From: Bacillus cereus
GTDB taxonomy: Bacteria; Bacillota; Bacilli; Bacillales; Bacillaceae_G
Assembly: GCF_025917685.1 (NCBI RefSeq)
Contig: NZ_CP089518.1
Coordinates: forward strand, 1,241,001-1,305,000
DNA: 64,000 nt
Direction: 5' to 3'
The notes under the pieces are model-generated. The model was not told where the DNA came from, searched no databases, and was given only the letters and a program-made list of their open reading frames with translations. The position numbers were made by a program, and so were the translations under genes. Positions 9,234 through 16,084 of this stretch are shown here, in pieces (positions within the stretch are counted from its first letter, which is position 1; each line of letters starts with the position of its first letter).

Positions 9234-9306
9234 TGACCCCGGAGAGGCTCGAACTCACGACTTCCACCCTGTCAAGGTGGCGCTCTCCCTGCTGAGCTAC
9301 GGGATC
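9234..9306 (-). tRNA. tRNA-Val (anticodon GAC)
   Basis: 73 bases fold as a standard tRNA on the minus strand: acceptor GATCCCG / CGGGGTC with one T-G pair, D arm with AGCTCAGCAGGGAGAG, anticodon stem CCACC / GGTGG around the loop TTGACAG, T arm GTGAGTTCGAGCCTC. The anticodon GAC reads the Val codon GUC. The 3' CCA is not encoded. It stands alone (not in an rRNA/tRNA cluster) and is flanked by an integrase remnant, so its 3' end probably served as an attachment site. Confidence 0.93.
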
Positions 9307-9493
9307 TTCAAAAATACTTATATAATAGCATCTTTAATAATCATGCTAAAGCAATTATATATAATTAACTGAAAATTTACAATGTTTTTGTGTAGTAAGT
9401 TTTTAAAGAGGTAGTGTAATAGAAAATAGATTTATTTCAGAGGTATATTAGTATGTATGTTTTTATATTTAATAAGTAGAAGATGCTGAGGTG

Positions 9494-9718
9494 TTATGAT
9501 TTCCGATACCAATCCAAAGGACCTTTATCACTCAAATCAACAAGAAAAGGGAATAAGAAGTGTAAAGGTAAGCTTATAAGTTCTGGCATAGCGTTCAATG
9601 TTTTCTTTGATAGATATTGCCTTCCGGAGCAATATGGACAATCTTTTTCAAATATCAAGAGTATTGACCATACATCTTTTACTTTCCACTTCTTTTTACA
9701 ATACGTGCAACACGCCAT
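9494..9718 (-). CDS. CxxC-20-CxxC type membrane zinc-finger protein
   Basis: 74-aa protein with two CxxC pairs (CTYC near the N-terminus and CPYC 19 residues later), which can bind one zinc ion, followed by a hydrophobic helix (about 49-60, ISLPLHFLFPFLV). This is the pattern of the Bacillus TIGR04104-like family (cxxc_20_cxxc) of unknown function. The start is the ATG complementing 9716-9718, six bases after AGGAGG; the frame extends five codons further but that ATG overlaps the ribosome site. Single gene facing the tRNA. Confidence 0.72.
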   Translation of the reverse strand: MACCTYCKKKWKVKDVWSILLIFEKDCPYCSGRQYLSKKTLNAMPELISLPLHFLFPFLVDLSDKGPLDWYRKS

Positions 9719-10001
9719 GGAGTTCCTCCTCATTTTCAGTTTTTTCTAGTATATTCTATTTTATTGTACTAAAGTCATTTGTATTTGAAGTGATAAAATG
9801 TAAGTTGTTTTGTTTTTTTTATATGGATGTATTATGCAATTTATGATCAAATGAATGCAGTTTGAGAATTATATAATAAGAGATTTTCATTTTCAGTATG
9901 CGATTTGGCCAATATATCCTTTTTACAATTTTCAAGAAATCATGTATAAATGAAGTACAAGATATTTATAAATATTCAGGAGTAGAGGGAGAATTATTGT
10001 A

Positions 10002-10229
10002 ATGGTAAGAAAAACGTTCAAGATGCGCGTGTCTAGAAATAGAACGATTTCAATTAATGGATCGATTCTTGATGTGGATGTGACACATGATGAGTTTTTG
10101 CAAGAGTTTGTAGAGTGGGTCGATTCTAAAGGTTGGTCGTTTATGGGTATGACGGATGAGATTACAGCCGAGGAAGCTGGGCAAAAGTTAATAGATTCGT
10201 TGATTGATGAGAAGGATAAGAAAGAGTAA
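10002..10229 (+). CDS. Conserved small acidic protein of unknown function
   Basis: 75 aa, no signal or membrane segment. An N-terminal basic strand (VRKTFKMRVSRNRTISI) is followed by an acidic part (DVTHDEFLQEFVEWVDSKGW). ATG 10002 is preceded by an AGAGGGAG site about 12 bases away. Codon use looks like the neighbours. I do not recognise a named family. Confidence 0.6.
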   Translation: MVRKTFKMRVSRNRTISINGSILDVDVTHDEFLQEFVEWVDSKGWSFMGMTDEITAEEAGQKLIDSLIDEKDKKE

Positions 10230-10384
10230 TTCCTTCTTATTTTTTGTTGTATATTTATGTTCCTCATCGTAAAAGTGTGATATAGTAAAAAATAGTGAAT
10301 ATTCTTCCAATTTAATACAAATTACATATAGATTGGTAGAGTTATTTTATAGAATGTGAAAGTAAAGTGAAAAGGGAGAGTCAT

Positions 10385-11671
10385 ATGGTAAATTTTAAGA
10401 AAATTTCGGTTTTTATTATGGTTATTTGTTTATTTTTTTTGACACCTATGACGTTATATGCTGAGACGAATATTGGAGTAAATCCGGAGCAAGTGGCACC
10501 GCCGCCTGCGGAAGGGCCGAATGTTTTTAGTCAGTTTGCGACTACGATTGATGCGAAAACAGGAGATGTGTTGTACGACAAAAATGCACATCATCGTGCG
10601 TTTCCTGCTAGTATAACGAAAGTGTTAACGGCGATTTTACTGATGGAACATACGAAGCCAGAGGATCAATTTACGTTTTCACAATTAGCATTAGATCAAG
10701 AGAAGAGTAATTATCAAATTGAGTTTCAACCTGGTGAAACTATTAATAGAAATACTGCACTTATGATTTTAATGGTGCTGAGTGCGAATGATGTGTCGTA
10801 TGCGATTGCGGAGCGTATTGGAGGAAGTGTTGAAAATTTCGCTAATATGATGAATGAAAAGGCGAAACAATTAGGGGCGAAAGATAGCCATTTTGTAACG
10901 CCAAATGGACTGCATGATCCAAATCATTATACGACGCCATATGATATGGCCATGATTACAAGAGGGGTGCAGAAGTATCCTGAGATTTTACAAGCGATGA
11001 ATACGAAAAGGACGACGGTTACGACGTCTAGCCAGACGGTTTCTATTTTTAATAAGTCTACTTATTTTGAAAATCCATATAGTATTGGTGGTAAGACGGG
11101 TTTTACGAATGAAGCGCGCAATACGCTCGTTTTATTAAATGAGAAAGATGGAAATCGTATTATAAATGTAGTAATGGCTTCTCAAAGACCTGAAATTTAT
11201 GAAGATTTAAAGCAGATGGCGGAATATTCTTTTGGTCAATTTGTGAAGCAAACGGTACTAGATAAACATAGTTGGCATCAAAAGACAACGTATTTAAATA
11301 AAGATATTGATAGTGAACTTGAAAAAAGTGTAGAACTTATGCTTAAGAAAGATGAAGGGAAAAATGTGAGAACGGCTTTCCGGGCGGCTTCATTAGATAA
11401 AGATTCGTTGTATCATAAAGGAATCCACCGTGGTGAGGTAGTTGGTGCAGTGGATATCACGAAGAATAATCAAACAATTGCGACGATAAACGTTCTTTCA
11501 AAAGAAGATGTTACTTTTACGATGCCTAAAAAAGATACAGTTGAACCTGAAGTAAAGGAATCGAATGTGAAAGTGATAAGTGTTGGAATAGGTGCGATTG
11601 TATTATTTGGAGCGATTTTATATGTAGTGCTGCGCCGAAATAACCAAGGGATGAAATCAGAAGAAAAATAA
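10385..11671 (+). CDS. D-alanyl-D-alanine carboxypeptidase (DacF/DacA type, penicillin-binding protein 5 family)
   Basis: Removes the terminal D-Ala of peptidoglycan stem peptides at the outer face of the membrane. The 428-aa product has a signal peptide (1-26, cleavage after LYA), the three serine-peptidase motifs SxxK (Ser76-Lys79 in ASITKV), SAN (133-135) and KTG (237-239), a PBP5-type C-terminal domain, and a terminal membrane helix with a basic tail (about 393-418). I start at ATG 10385 with GGGAG seven bases upstream; the GTG 18 bases earlier would delete the ribosome site. It is monocistronic with a terminator 15 bases after the stop. Confidence 0.9.
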   Translation: MVNFKKISVFIMVICLFFLTPMTLYAETNIGVNPEQVAPPPAEGPNVFSQFATTIDAKTGDVLYDKNAHHRAFPASITKVLTAILLMEHTKPEDQFTFSQLALDQEKSNYQIEFQPGETINRNTALMILMVLSANDVSYAIAERIGGSVENFANMMNEKAKQLGAKDSHFVTPNGLHDPNHYTTPYDMAMITRGVQKYPEILQAMNTKRTTVTTSSQTVSIFNKSTYFENPYSIGGKTGFTNEARNTLVLLNEKDGNRIINVVMASQRPEIYEDLKQMAEYSFGQFVKQTVLDKHSWHQKTTYLNKDIDSELEKSVELMLKKDEGKNVRTAFRAASLDKDSLYHKGIHRGEVVGAVDITKNNQTIATINVLSKEDVTFTMPKKDTVEPEVKESNVKVISVGIGAIVLFGAILYVVLRRNNQGMKSEEK

Positions 11672-11685
11672 AATGGCTAGTATGG

Positions 11686-11716
11686 AGACTGTGATGAGAT
11701 TTTGTCACGGTCTTTT
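11686..11716 (+). terminator. Terminator of D,D-carboxypeptidase gene
   Basis: AGACTGTGA / TCACGGTCT stem with TGAGATTTTG loop and six T. Confidence 0.8.
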
Positions 11717-11765
11717 TTGCGTTAATACACCCCTTATTAATAACTAATAATTGTAAATTTTCTTA

Positions 11766-11818
11766 TTGCATTCCTCTATCGTTCGTTATATTATTTAGTT
11801 GTGTTCTTGTTAGAGAAC
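11766..11818 (+). promoter_or_regulatory. sipW-tasA promoter with SinR-box-like half sites
   Basis: TTGCAT (11766-11771) and TATTAT (11789-11794) are spaced by 17 bases. GTTCGTT (11781-11787) overlaps the spacer, GTTCTTG (11803-11809) follows, and the opposite-strand GTTCTCT (11812-11818) matches the B. subtilis SinR consensus GTTCTYT exactly. The B. cereus sipW-tasA genes are known SinR targets, so repression here is expected; the exact sites are my reading. Confidence 0.6.
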
Positions 11819-11874
11819 CGAGGTGGGTATTGCATACTTCAAATAATATAAAACAACGGAGAGGGAGAGAGACG

Positions 11875-12444
11875 ATGAAATTAATTTGGAAGGTGATTAG
11901 CAACGTTATCTCATTTGTTTTATTTGCAGTAATGGTTTGTTTAGCTTTTGTAGTTATTTCTTCAAAAGCTAGTGGTGGGGACCCGACAGTGATGGGCTAT
12001 CAATTTAAAAGTGTTCTTTCAGGGTCGATGGAACCGACATTTTTAACAGGATCAATCATTGCGATCGAGCCAACGAAAGATGGTTCTAAATATCAAAAAG
12101 GTGATGTTATTACGTTTAAAGAGAAAGATAACAAAATTGTCACTCATCGTATTATCGGTGTGAAAGATATAAACGGAAAAGTAATGTATGAAACAAAAGG
12201 GGATAACAACAACGGACCAGATTTAGCACCAGTACTTGCAGAGAATGTAATCGGAAAATATGCAGATATTACAGTTCCATACGTTGGTTATGGACTGAAT
12301 TATGCGAGTTCAAAAGCGGGAGCAGCATTACTTCTTATTATTCCAGGAGTCTTTTTACTTGGCTATTCCGCGATTTCTATTTTTGGCGCTATTCGTAGCA
12401 TCGACGGAGAAAAGAAAGATAAAAAAGTAGAACAATCCGTCTAG
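11875..12444 (+). CDS. sipW: ER-type signal peptidase I
   Basis: Membrane signal peptidase that processes TasA and CalY for secretion. The 189-aa protein has an N-terminal helix (about 5-30), the catalytic Ser51 in SGSMEPTF, and His91 in THRIIGV where bacterial-type enzymes have Lys, which marks the ER-type SipW class, and a C-terminal helix (about 150-172) with a basic tail. Start ATG 11875 follows GGAGAGGGAGAGAG; an earlier in-frame ATG at 11830 has no ribosome site. It forms an operon with tasA 61 bases downstream. The preceding promoter carries SinR-like boxes. Confidence 0.94.
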   Translation: MKLIWKVISNVISFVLFAVMVCLAFVVISSKASGGDPTVMGYQFKSVLSGSMEPTFLTGSIIAIEPTKDGSKYQKGDVITFKEKDNKIVTHRIIGVKDINGKVMYETKGDNNNGPDLAPVLAENVIGKYADITVPYVGYGLNYASSKAGAALLLIIPGVFLLGYSAISIFGAIRSIDGEKKDKKVEQSV

Positions 12445-12505
12445 TTATCTTAGTTATAATTTCCTACTAGGAAATTAACAAATATATATTATGGGGGATT
12501 TGGAC

Positions 12506-13093
12506 ATGACTTTAAAGAAAAAATTAGGGATGGGTATCGCATCGGCAGTACTAGGAGCAGCTTTAGTTGGTGGAGGAACATTTGCATTCTTTAGCGATAA
12601 AGAAGTGTCAAATAATACATTTGCGGCTGGTACGCTTGATTTATCATTAAATCCATCAACAGTTGTTAACGTATCGAATTTAAAACCTGGTGATACAATT
12701 GAAAAAGAATTTAAACTAGAAAATAAAGGATCTTTAGATATTAAAAAGGTTCTATTAAAAACAGACTATAGTGTAGAAGATACGAAGAAAGATAATAAAG
12801 AAGATTTTGGCCAACATATTAAAGTAACATTCTTAAAAAATGTAGATAAGCATGAGACGATTGTGAAAGAAACTACATTAGATAAATTGAAGGGTGATAC
12901 ACTTACAGCAGTAAATAATGATTTAGCTGCTTGGTTCTGGGATGAAAAAGGTATTTCTGCAGGTAAATCTGATAAATTCAAAGTGAAATTTGAATTCGTT
13001 GATAATAAAAAAGACCAAAATGAATTCCAAGGCGACAAGTTACAATTAACTTGGACGTTTGATGCACAACAAGGCGATGGTGAAACGAAATAA
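12506..13093 (+). CDS. tasA: TasA biofilm fibre protein (camelysin family)
   Basis: Major matrix fibre subunit; exported through Sec and cut by SipW. The 195-aa precursor has a signal peptide (about 1-27) and the family phrase GGGTFAFFSDKEVSNNTFAA that spans the processing site and the start of the mature protein, followed by the beta-sandwich domain ending in LQLTWTFDA. ATG 12506 is chosen because the GGGGG of the earlier ATG (12491) serves as its ribosome site, seven bases away. It is a paralogue of calY at 14534 (the same first 45 residues with few changes). A strong terminator follows, ending the sipW-tasA operon. Confidence 0.92.
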   Translation: MTLKKKLGMGIASAVLGAALVGGGTFAFFSDKEVSNNTFAAGTLDLSLNPSTVVNVSNLKPGDTIEKEFKLENKGSLDIKKVLLKTDYSVEDTKKDNKEDFGQHIKVTFLKNVDKHETIVKETTLDKLKGDTLTAVNNDLAAWFWDEKGISAGKSDKFKVKFEFVDNKKDQNEFQGDKLQLTWTFDAQQGDGETK

Positions 13094-13102
13094 TAATGAC
13101 AA

Positions 13103-13139
13103 CAAAAAGAGACTATCAAAAGTGGTAGTCTCTTTTTGT
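13103..13139 (+). terminator. Terminator of sipW-tasA
   Basis: AAAAAGAGACTATC / GGTAGTCTCTTTTT stem, short loop, T-rich end; nine bases past the tasA stop. Confidence 0.9.
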
Positions 13140-13198
13140 GTTAAAAGAGAAATGTAAAAAGAAACATAATTTGTATTTCATTTTGTAATTCACTTTAT

Positions 13199-13229
13199 TA
13201 TAATAAAGATATAGTTCTTGATAAAGAAC
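13199..13229 (+). promoter_or_regulatory. -10 element and SinR-like inverted pair before the repeat-protein gene
   Basis: A perfect TATAAT (13199-13204) is followed by GTTCTTG (13214-13220) and AAAGAAC (13223-13229; GTTCTTT on the minus strand, an exact SinR consensus match) arranged as an inverted pair. The position just downstream of the start point would block transcription. No good -35 is visible. The protein-site pairing is inferred. Confidence 0.5.
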
Positions 13230-13254
13230 GAGTTGTTCGATAGGAGAGATTAAG

Positions 13255-14103
13255 ATGCTGAAGGCACCTCGCAAATTCAAAAAGATGCTTATATTGCCAT
13301 GTTTGTGCTCTATTACTTTTTATTTAGGTTCTCAAATGATGACTTATACCGAAGCAGCTTTCATTCATGAGACGAAAGTGCAGGCTACTATTTCTACAGC
13401 AAGTATTTTTCCAAAAACAGTTGATCAGTTAACAGAGCAAGCTAAGCAACATAAGGAAGTTATTTTGCATGAGTATGAAGAGATGAAATCAAAATTAACT
13501 TTCACTTCCACTCAAGAGCTAGAACAGACACTTGCTACGTGGAAACAAGGACGTGAGAAAATTGTTGCGGAGAGGGAACTGTTACAAAAAGTATATGTAT
13601 CAATAGAAAATCCGTATAACAAAGTGAAAGAAGAGTTAAAGGAAAATAAAAGTGAATCCACTAAGCAAGTATTCTCTTATGTGAATGCGGGTTTTCATAT
13701 AGTGAAAGAAAACTGTGAGTATGTTGATAAAGAGGTTAATGTACAGGTAATTGATAAACAAATTCAAGCTTTTGAGAAATTATTAGTAGATGAAACAACA
13801 AAGCAAAAGAACCTTGAAGAGAGTAAGAAACAGGAAGAAGAGAAAAAGCTAGAAGAGAGTAAGAAACAGGAAGAAGAGAAAAAGCTAGAAGAGAGTAAGA
13901 AACAAGAAGAAGAGAAAAAGCTAGAAGAGAGTAAGAAACAAGAAGAAGAGAAAAAGCTAGAAGAGAGTAAGAAGCAAGAAGAAGCGAAAAAACTAGAAGA
14001 GAGTAAGAAGCAAGAAGAAGCGAAAAAGCTAGAGGAAAGTAAGAAGCAAGAAGAAGCGAAAAAGTTAGAAGAGAGCAAGAAACAAGAAGAACAGAAGAAA
14101 TAG
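13255..14103 (+). CDS. Secreted matrix-locus protein with 12-residue tandem repeats (DUF4047-like)
   Basis: 282-aa protein with an N-terminal signal/anchor (about 9-36, cleavage near YTEAAF) and a helical middle (KQHKEVILHEYEEMKSKL and following) that resembles the DUF4047 family found in this locus in the B. cereus group. Residues 187-282 are eight copies of LEESKKQEEEKK-type units (four with E, three with A, one with Q at the third-last position), a highly charged rod-like or coiled-coil tail. ATG 13255 has AGGAGAG eight bases upstream. Its place between tasA and calY and the SinR-like sites suggest a biofilm-matrix role. The repeat number probably varies between strains. Confidence 0.8.
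   Translation: MLKAPRKFKKMLILPCLCSITFYLGSQMMTYTEAAFIHETKVQATISTASIFPKTVDQLTEQAKQHKEVILHEYEEMKSKLTFTSTQELEQTLATWKQGREKIVAERELLQKVYVSIENPYNKVKEELKENKSESTKQVFSYVNAGFHIVKENCEYVDKEVNVQVIDKQIQAFEKLLVDETTKQKNLEESKKQEEEKKLEESKKQEEEKKLEESKKQEEEKKLEESKKQEEEKKLEESKKQEEAKKLEESKKQEEAKKLEESKKQEEAKKLEESKKQEEQKK
13813..14100 (+). repeat. Eight in-frame 36-bp tandem repeats
   Basis: Each 36-base unit encodes LEESKKQEEEKK or a one-residue variant; eight units run without gaps to the last codon before the stop. Third-position changes (CTA/TTA, AAG/AAA, GAG/GAA) cluster in the later copies, so the first four copies are the most alike, as expected after recent slippage or unequal recombination. Confidence 0.93.
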
Positions 14104-14158
14104 GAATAGCAAGTAAAATACAGCAGCATTTCGGAAGGTATAAATACAATCATAAGAC

Positions 14159-14208
14159 AAATAGATGAGAGAGCCCTACTACTCATCTATTTACTTTGTT
14201 TTTTTTTG
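14159..14208 (+). terminator. Terminator of repeat-protein gene
   Basis: AAATAGATGAG / CTCATCTATTT stem around AGAGCCCTACTA, followed by ACTTTGTTTTTTTTT. Confidence 0.75.
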
Positions 14209-14211
14209 AAG

Positions 14212-14330
14212 GTATAAGGGCCAAAAAATTCAACGAATGCGAAGAAGTTAGTTGGCCGCACACTATTTGGTGAAGGCTAATAATCAGTGGGGATGGACAA
14301 AAAACACTGATTAAAGTTTCACTTTATTTC
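14212..14330. repeat. Candidate intergenic repeat element with 9-bp inverted repeat
   Basis: Between the terminator and the calY promoter lies non-coding DNA with TAATCAGTG (14281-14289) / CACTGATTA (14305-14313) around a GGGGATGGAC-type loop, preceded by AGTTGGCCGCACACTATTTGG and followed by AAAGTTTCACTTTATTT. The sequence resembles dispersed repeats I recall from B. cereus-group intergenic regions (bcr-type), but only one copy is in this window, so family membership is from memory. Confidence 0.35.
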
Positions 14331-14389
14331 TCAATACTTTTCTGAAAAAAAGAAAAATTGTTGATAAATAAAAATAATCAAAAAATATA

Positions 14390-14443
14390 TTGTGTTTATA
14401 TAGTTTCGTTCGTTATAATGAACTTAAGGTTTTTAAAAAGAAC
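14390..14443 (+). promoter_or_regulatory. calY promoter with SinR-like half sites
   Basis: TTGTGT (14390-14395), 18-base spacer, TATAAT (14414-14419). GTTCGTT (14408-14414) runs into the -10 exactly as in the sipW promoter, and AAAGAAC (14437-14443; GTTCTTT on the other strand) follows downstream. calY is a known SinR target in the group; the individual sites are my reading. Confidence 0.6.
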
Positions 14444-14533
14444 AAATATTAGCTAAGCTAATATAGTTTTAGTTACACCTCTTATTTTGAAATAAGAGAT
14501 AAAAATACAAAAAACAGCTAGGGGGAATTGATT

Positions 14534-15127
14534 GTGAGTCTGAAAAAGAAATTAGGTATGGGAGTTGCATCAGCGGCATTGGGGTTATCTTTAATTGGTG
14601 GAGGAACATTTGCATTCTTTAGTGATAAAGAAGTATCGAACAATACATTTGCAGCTGGGACGTTAGATCTTACATTAAACCCTAAAACGCTTGTAGATAT
14701 TAAAGATTTAAAACCAGGGGATTCTGTTAAGAAAGAGTTCTTATTAAAGAACAGCGGTACTTTAGCGATTAAAGACGTTAAATTAGCGACAAAGTACAGT
14801 GTTACAGATGCAAAAAACGATAATGCTGGTGAAGACTTTGGTAAGCACATTAAAGTGAAATTCCTTTGGAACTGGGATAAGCAAAGTGAGCCTGTATATG
14901 AAACAACTTTAGCGGATTTACAAAATGCTGATCCTGATCTTGTAGCTAAAGATATCTTTTCTCCAGAGTGGGGTGAAAAAGGTGGCTTAGACGCTGGAAC
15001 AGAAGACTATCTATGGGTACAATTTGTATTCGAAGATGATGGTACAGATCAAAACAAATTCCAAGGCGATTCATTGAACTTAGAATGGACATTCAACGCA
15101 AGCCAAACAGATGGCGAAGAAAAATAA
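14534..15127 (+). CDS. calY: Camelysin CalY, cell-surface matrix protein/metalloprotease
   Basis: Surface protein of the M73 family that co-polymerises with TasA in biofilm fibres and has been described as the casein-cleaving camelysin. 197-aa precursor starting at GTG 14534 (MSLKKKLGMGVASAALGLSL), seven bases after AGGGGGAA; a longer start at 14528 would overlap that site. Signal peptide about 1-27, then FSDKEVSNNTFAAGTLDL, shared with TasA, and a C-terminus ending EWTFNASQTDGEEK. It has its own promoter and terminator and converges on sinR. No HExxH zinc motif is visible, so the protease label rests on published work on the family. Confidence 0.93.
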   Translation: MSLKKKLGMGVASAALGLSLIGGGTFAFFSDKEVSNNTFAAGTLDLTLNPKTLVDIKDLKPGDSVKKEFLLKNSGTLAIKDVKLATKYSVTDAKNDNAGEDFGKHIKVKFLWNWDKQSEPVYETTLADLQNADPDLVAKDIFSPEWGEKGGLDAGTEDYLWVQFVFEDDGTDQNKFQGDSLNLEWTFNASQTDGEEK

Positions 15128-15133
15128 TAAATC

Positions 15134-15160
15134 AAAAGCGGGTATCCCCCGCTTTTTTTT
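15134..15160 (+). terminator. Terminator of calY
   Basis: AAAGCGGG / CCCGCTTT stem with a short TATCC loop and eight T. Confidence 0.88.
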
Positions 15161-15204
15161 ATAAAGAAAAAGAAGTGCCAATTTTAAGCACTCCTTACTA
15201 TGTA

Positions 15205-15528
15205 TTATTGTTGATTTTTCTTCCATTGTGTAAATTCGAGAAATTCACGAAACTGTTCTTTTGAGACACCAGAGCTCATCGCATCTTTAACAAGCTGGGT
15301 CCATTCGGAGTCTAGATGACTTTCCGTTGTTGTTTCATCGTGAAGTAAAGTATCAACTGGAATTTGTAGAACAGCTGCAATTTTTTCAAGAAACTGGATG
15401 GAAGGGTTTTTTTGTAAATTTCGTTCTATAGAACTAATGTAAGATTTAGCAACACCAGCTTTTTCGGCGAGTTCTGTTAGTGAAATGCCTTTTTGTAAAC
15501 GAAGGCGTTTTATACGTTCTCCTATCAT
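15205..15528 (-). CDS. sinR: Biofilm master regulator SinR
   Basis: DNA-binding repressor of the sipW-tasA and calY genes and, in this group, linked to inhA1 and motility control. 107 aa: N-terminal XRE helix-turn-helix (about 1-65; LTELAEKAGVAKSYISSIERN) and a C-terminal SinI-interaction/dimerisation domain (about 74-107; SEWTQLVKDAMSSGVSKEQFREFLEF). The start is the ATG complementing 15526-15528 with AGGTG upstream; an earlier in-frame ATG lacks one. It follows sinI by 79 bases on the same strand and converges on calY. An exact AAAGAAC/GTTCTTT site lies in the gap. Confidence 0.95.
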   Translation of the reverse strand: MIGERIKRLRLQKGISLTELAEKAGVAKSYISSIERNLQKNPSIQFLEKIAAVLQIPVDTLLHDETTTESHLDSEWTQLVKDAMSSGVSKEQFREFLEFTQWKKNQQ

Positions 15529-15590
15529 ATTTGCGCACCTTTCTATCAATATGTAGTCGTCTTATGATGTGAATATTATAACATAAAATT

Positions 15591-15603
15591 CGTTAAAAAG
15601 AAC
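15591..15603 (-). promoter_or_regulatory. SinR-like half site between sinI and sinR
   Basis: AAAGAAC on the plus strand (15597-15603) equals GTTCTTT on the minus strand, an exact match to the SinR consensus, next to a TTCGTTA. It lies in the sinI-sinR gap, where it could allow feedback on sinR. Single half site, so moderate support. Confidence 0.4.
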
Positions 15604-15607
15604 GAGG

Positions 15608-15742
15608 CTATTGAGCCTGGCTCGTATGCTTCATACGTTGAAAAAAGTGTTCAATATCTTGCAGGGCAATGCCAGCATCTAGAGCCTCAAGTATTAAATC
15701 AATCCATTCTTGATCTAGTGAGTCAGCCTTATCTTTGTACAA
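15608..15742 (-). CDS. sinI: SinI, antagonist of SinR
   Basis: 44-aa protein (short, so easily missed): TTG start complementing 15740-15742, eight bases after GGGAGG. The core DSLDQEWIDLILEALDAGIAL matches the C-terminal domain of SinR (EWTQLVKDAMSSGVS), the interface by which SinI pulls SinR apart into SinI-SinR heterodimers. It ends IEHFFQRMKHTSQAQ. It is upstream of sinR on the same strand and divergent from inhA1, the conserved order in the B. cereus group. Its expression in this group depends on Spo0A; sites for that lie in the 342-base region upstream. Confidence 0.93.
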   Translation of the reverse strand: MYKDKADSLDQEWIDLILEALDAGIALQDIEHFFQRMKHTSQAQ

Positions 15743-16084
15743 ATGTAATTCCTCCCTAATTATTGGTCATAATTGCTGCTACATAGTAGACGATAATTAA
15801 CCGACTTTTATATTTTATGTGTCAAATTATCGAATATTGTGTAGATGAAACAAAGATAAAATCCCCATTAAATTCCCTCTATGGAAAGTATAAGGTTTCT
15901 GTCAAAATTTTTCAATATTTTCTGAAAACATTGTTGAATTATGATATATTCGTATACTAACTAAGGAATTTTTACAAATATATTAAAAAAATTACATAAC
16001 ATGACTAAATATTGAAAAAATACTGAATTTTTAATAAAATATAATGTGTAATACATATTTTTTTATTAGGGGAGGAAATAAGGG
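15743..16084. promoter_or_regulatory. Divergent sinI / inhA1 regulatory region
   Basis: 342 AT-rich bases without a gene. A TGTCAAA (15820-15826) is one base from the Spo0A box TGTCGAA and is followed by TTATCGAA. On the plus strand several A/T-rich -10-like elements lie before inhA1 (for example TATAAT near 16040). inhA1 in this group is known to be repressed by AbrB and to respond to SinR and Spo0A, which would act here; I cannot place AbrB sites by eye. Confidence 0.5.

Noticed and set aside
9932..10267. 111-codon minus-strand frame opposite the 75-aa gene
   Set aside because: The plus-strand gene has a ribosome site and normal codon use; the minus frame has neither.
13813..14100. Regular short repeats resembling a CRISPR array
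   Set aside because: The units are contiguous 36-bp coding repeats without spacers and lie in frame in a gene; no cas gene is nearby.
13736..14186. Two long minus-strand frames of 137 and 140 codons opposite the repeat region
   Set aside because: They are the complement of the 36-bp tandem repeat, giving Ser/Leu-rich low-complexity peptides; no start signals.
14534..15127. HExxH metalloprotease motif in CalY
   Set aside because: No such motif exists in the protein; the protease label comes from published family names only.
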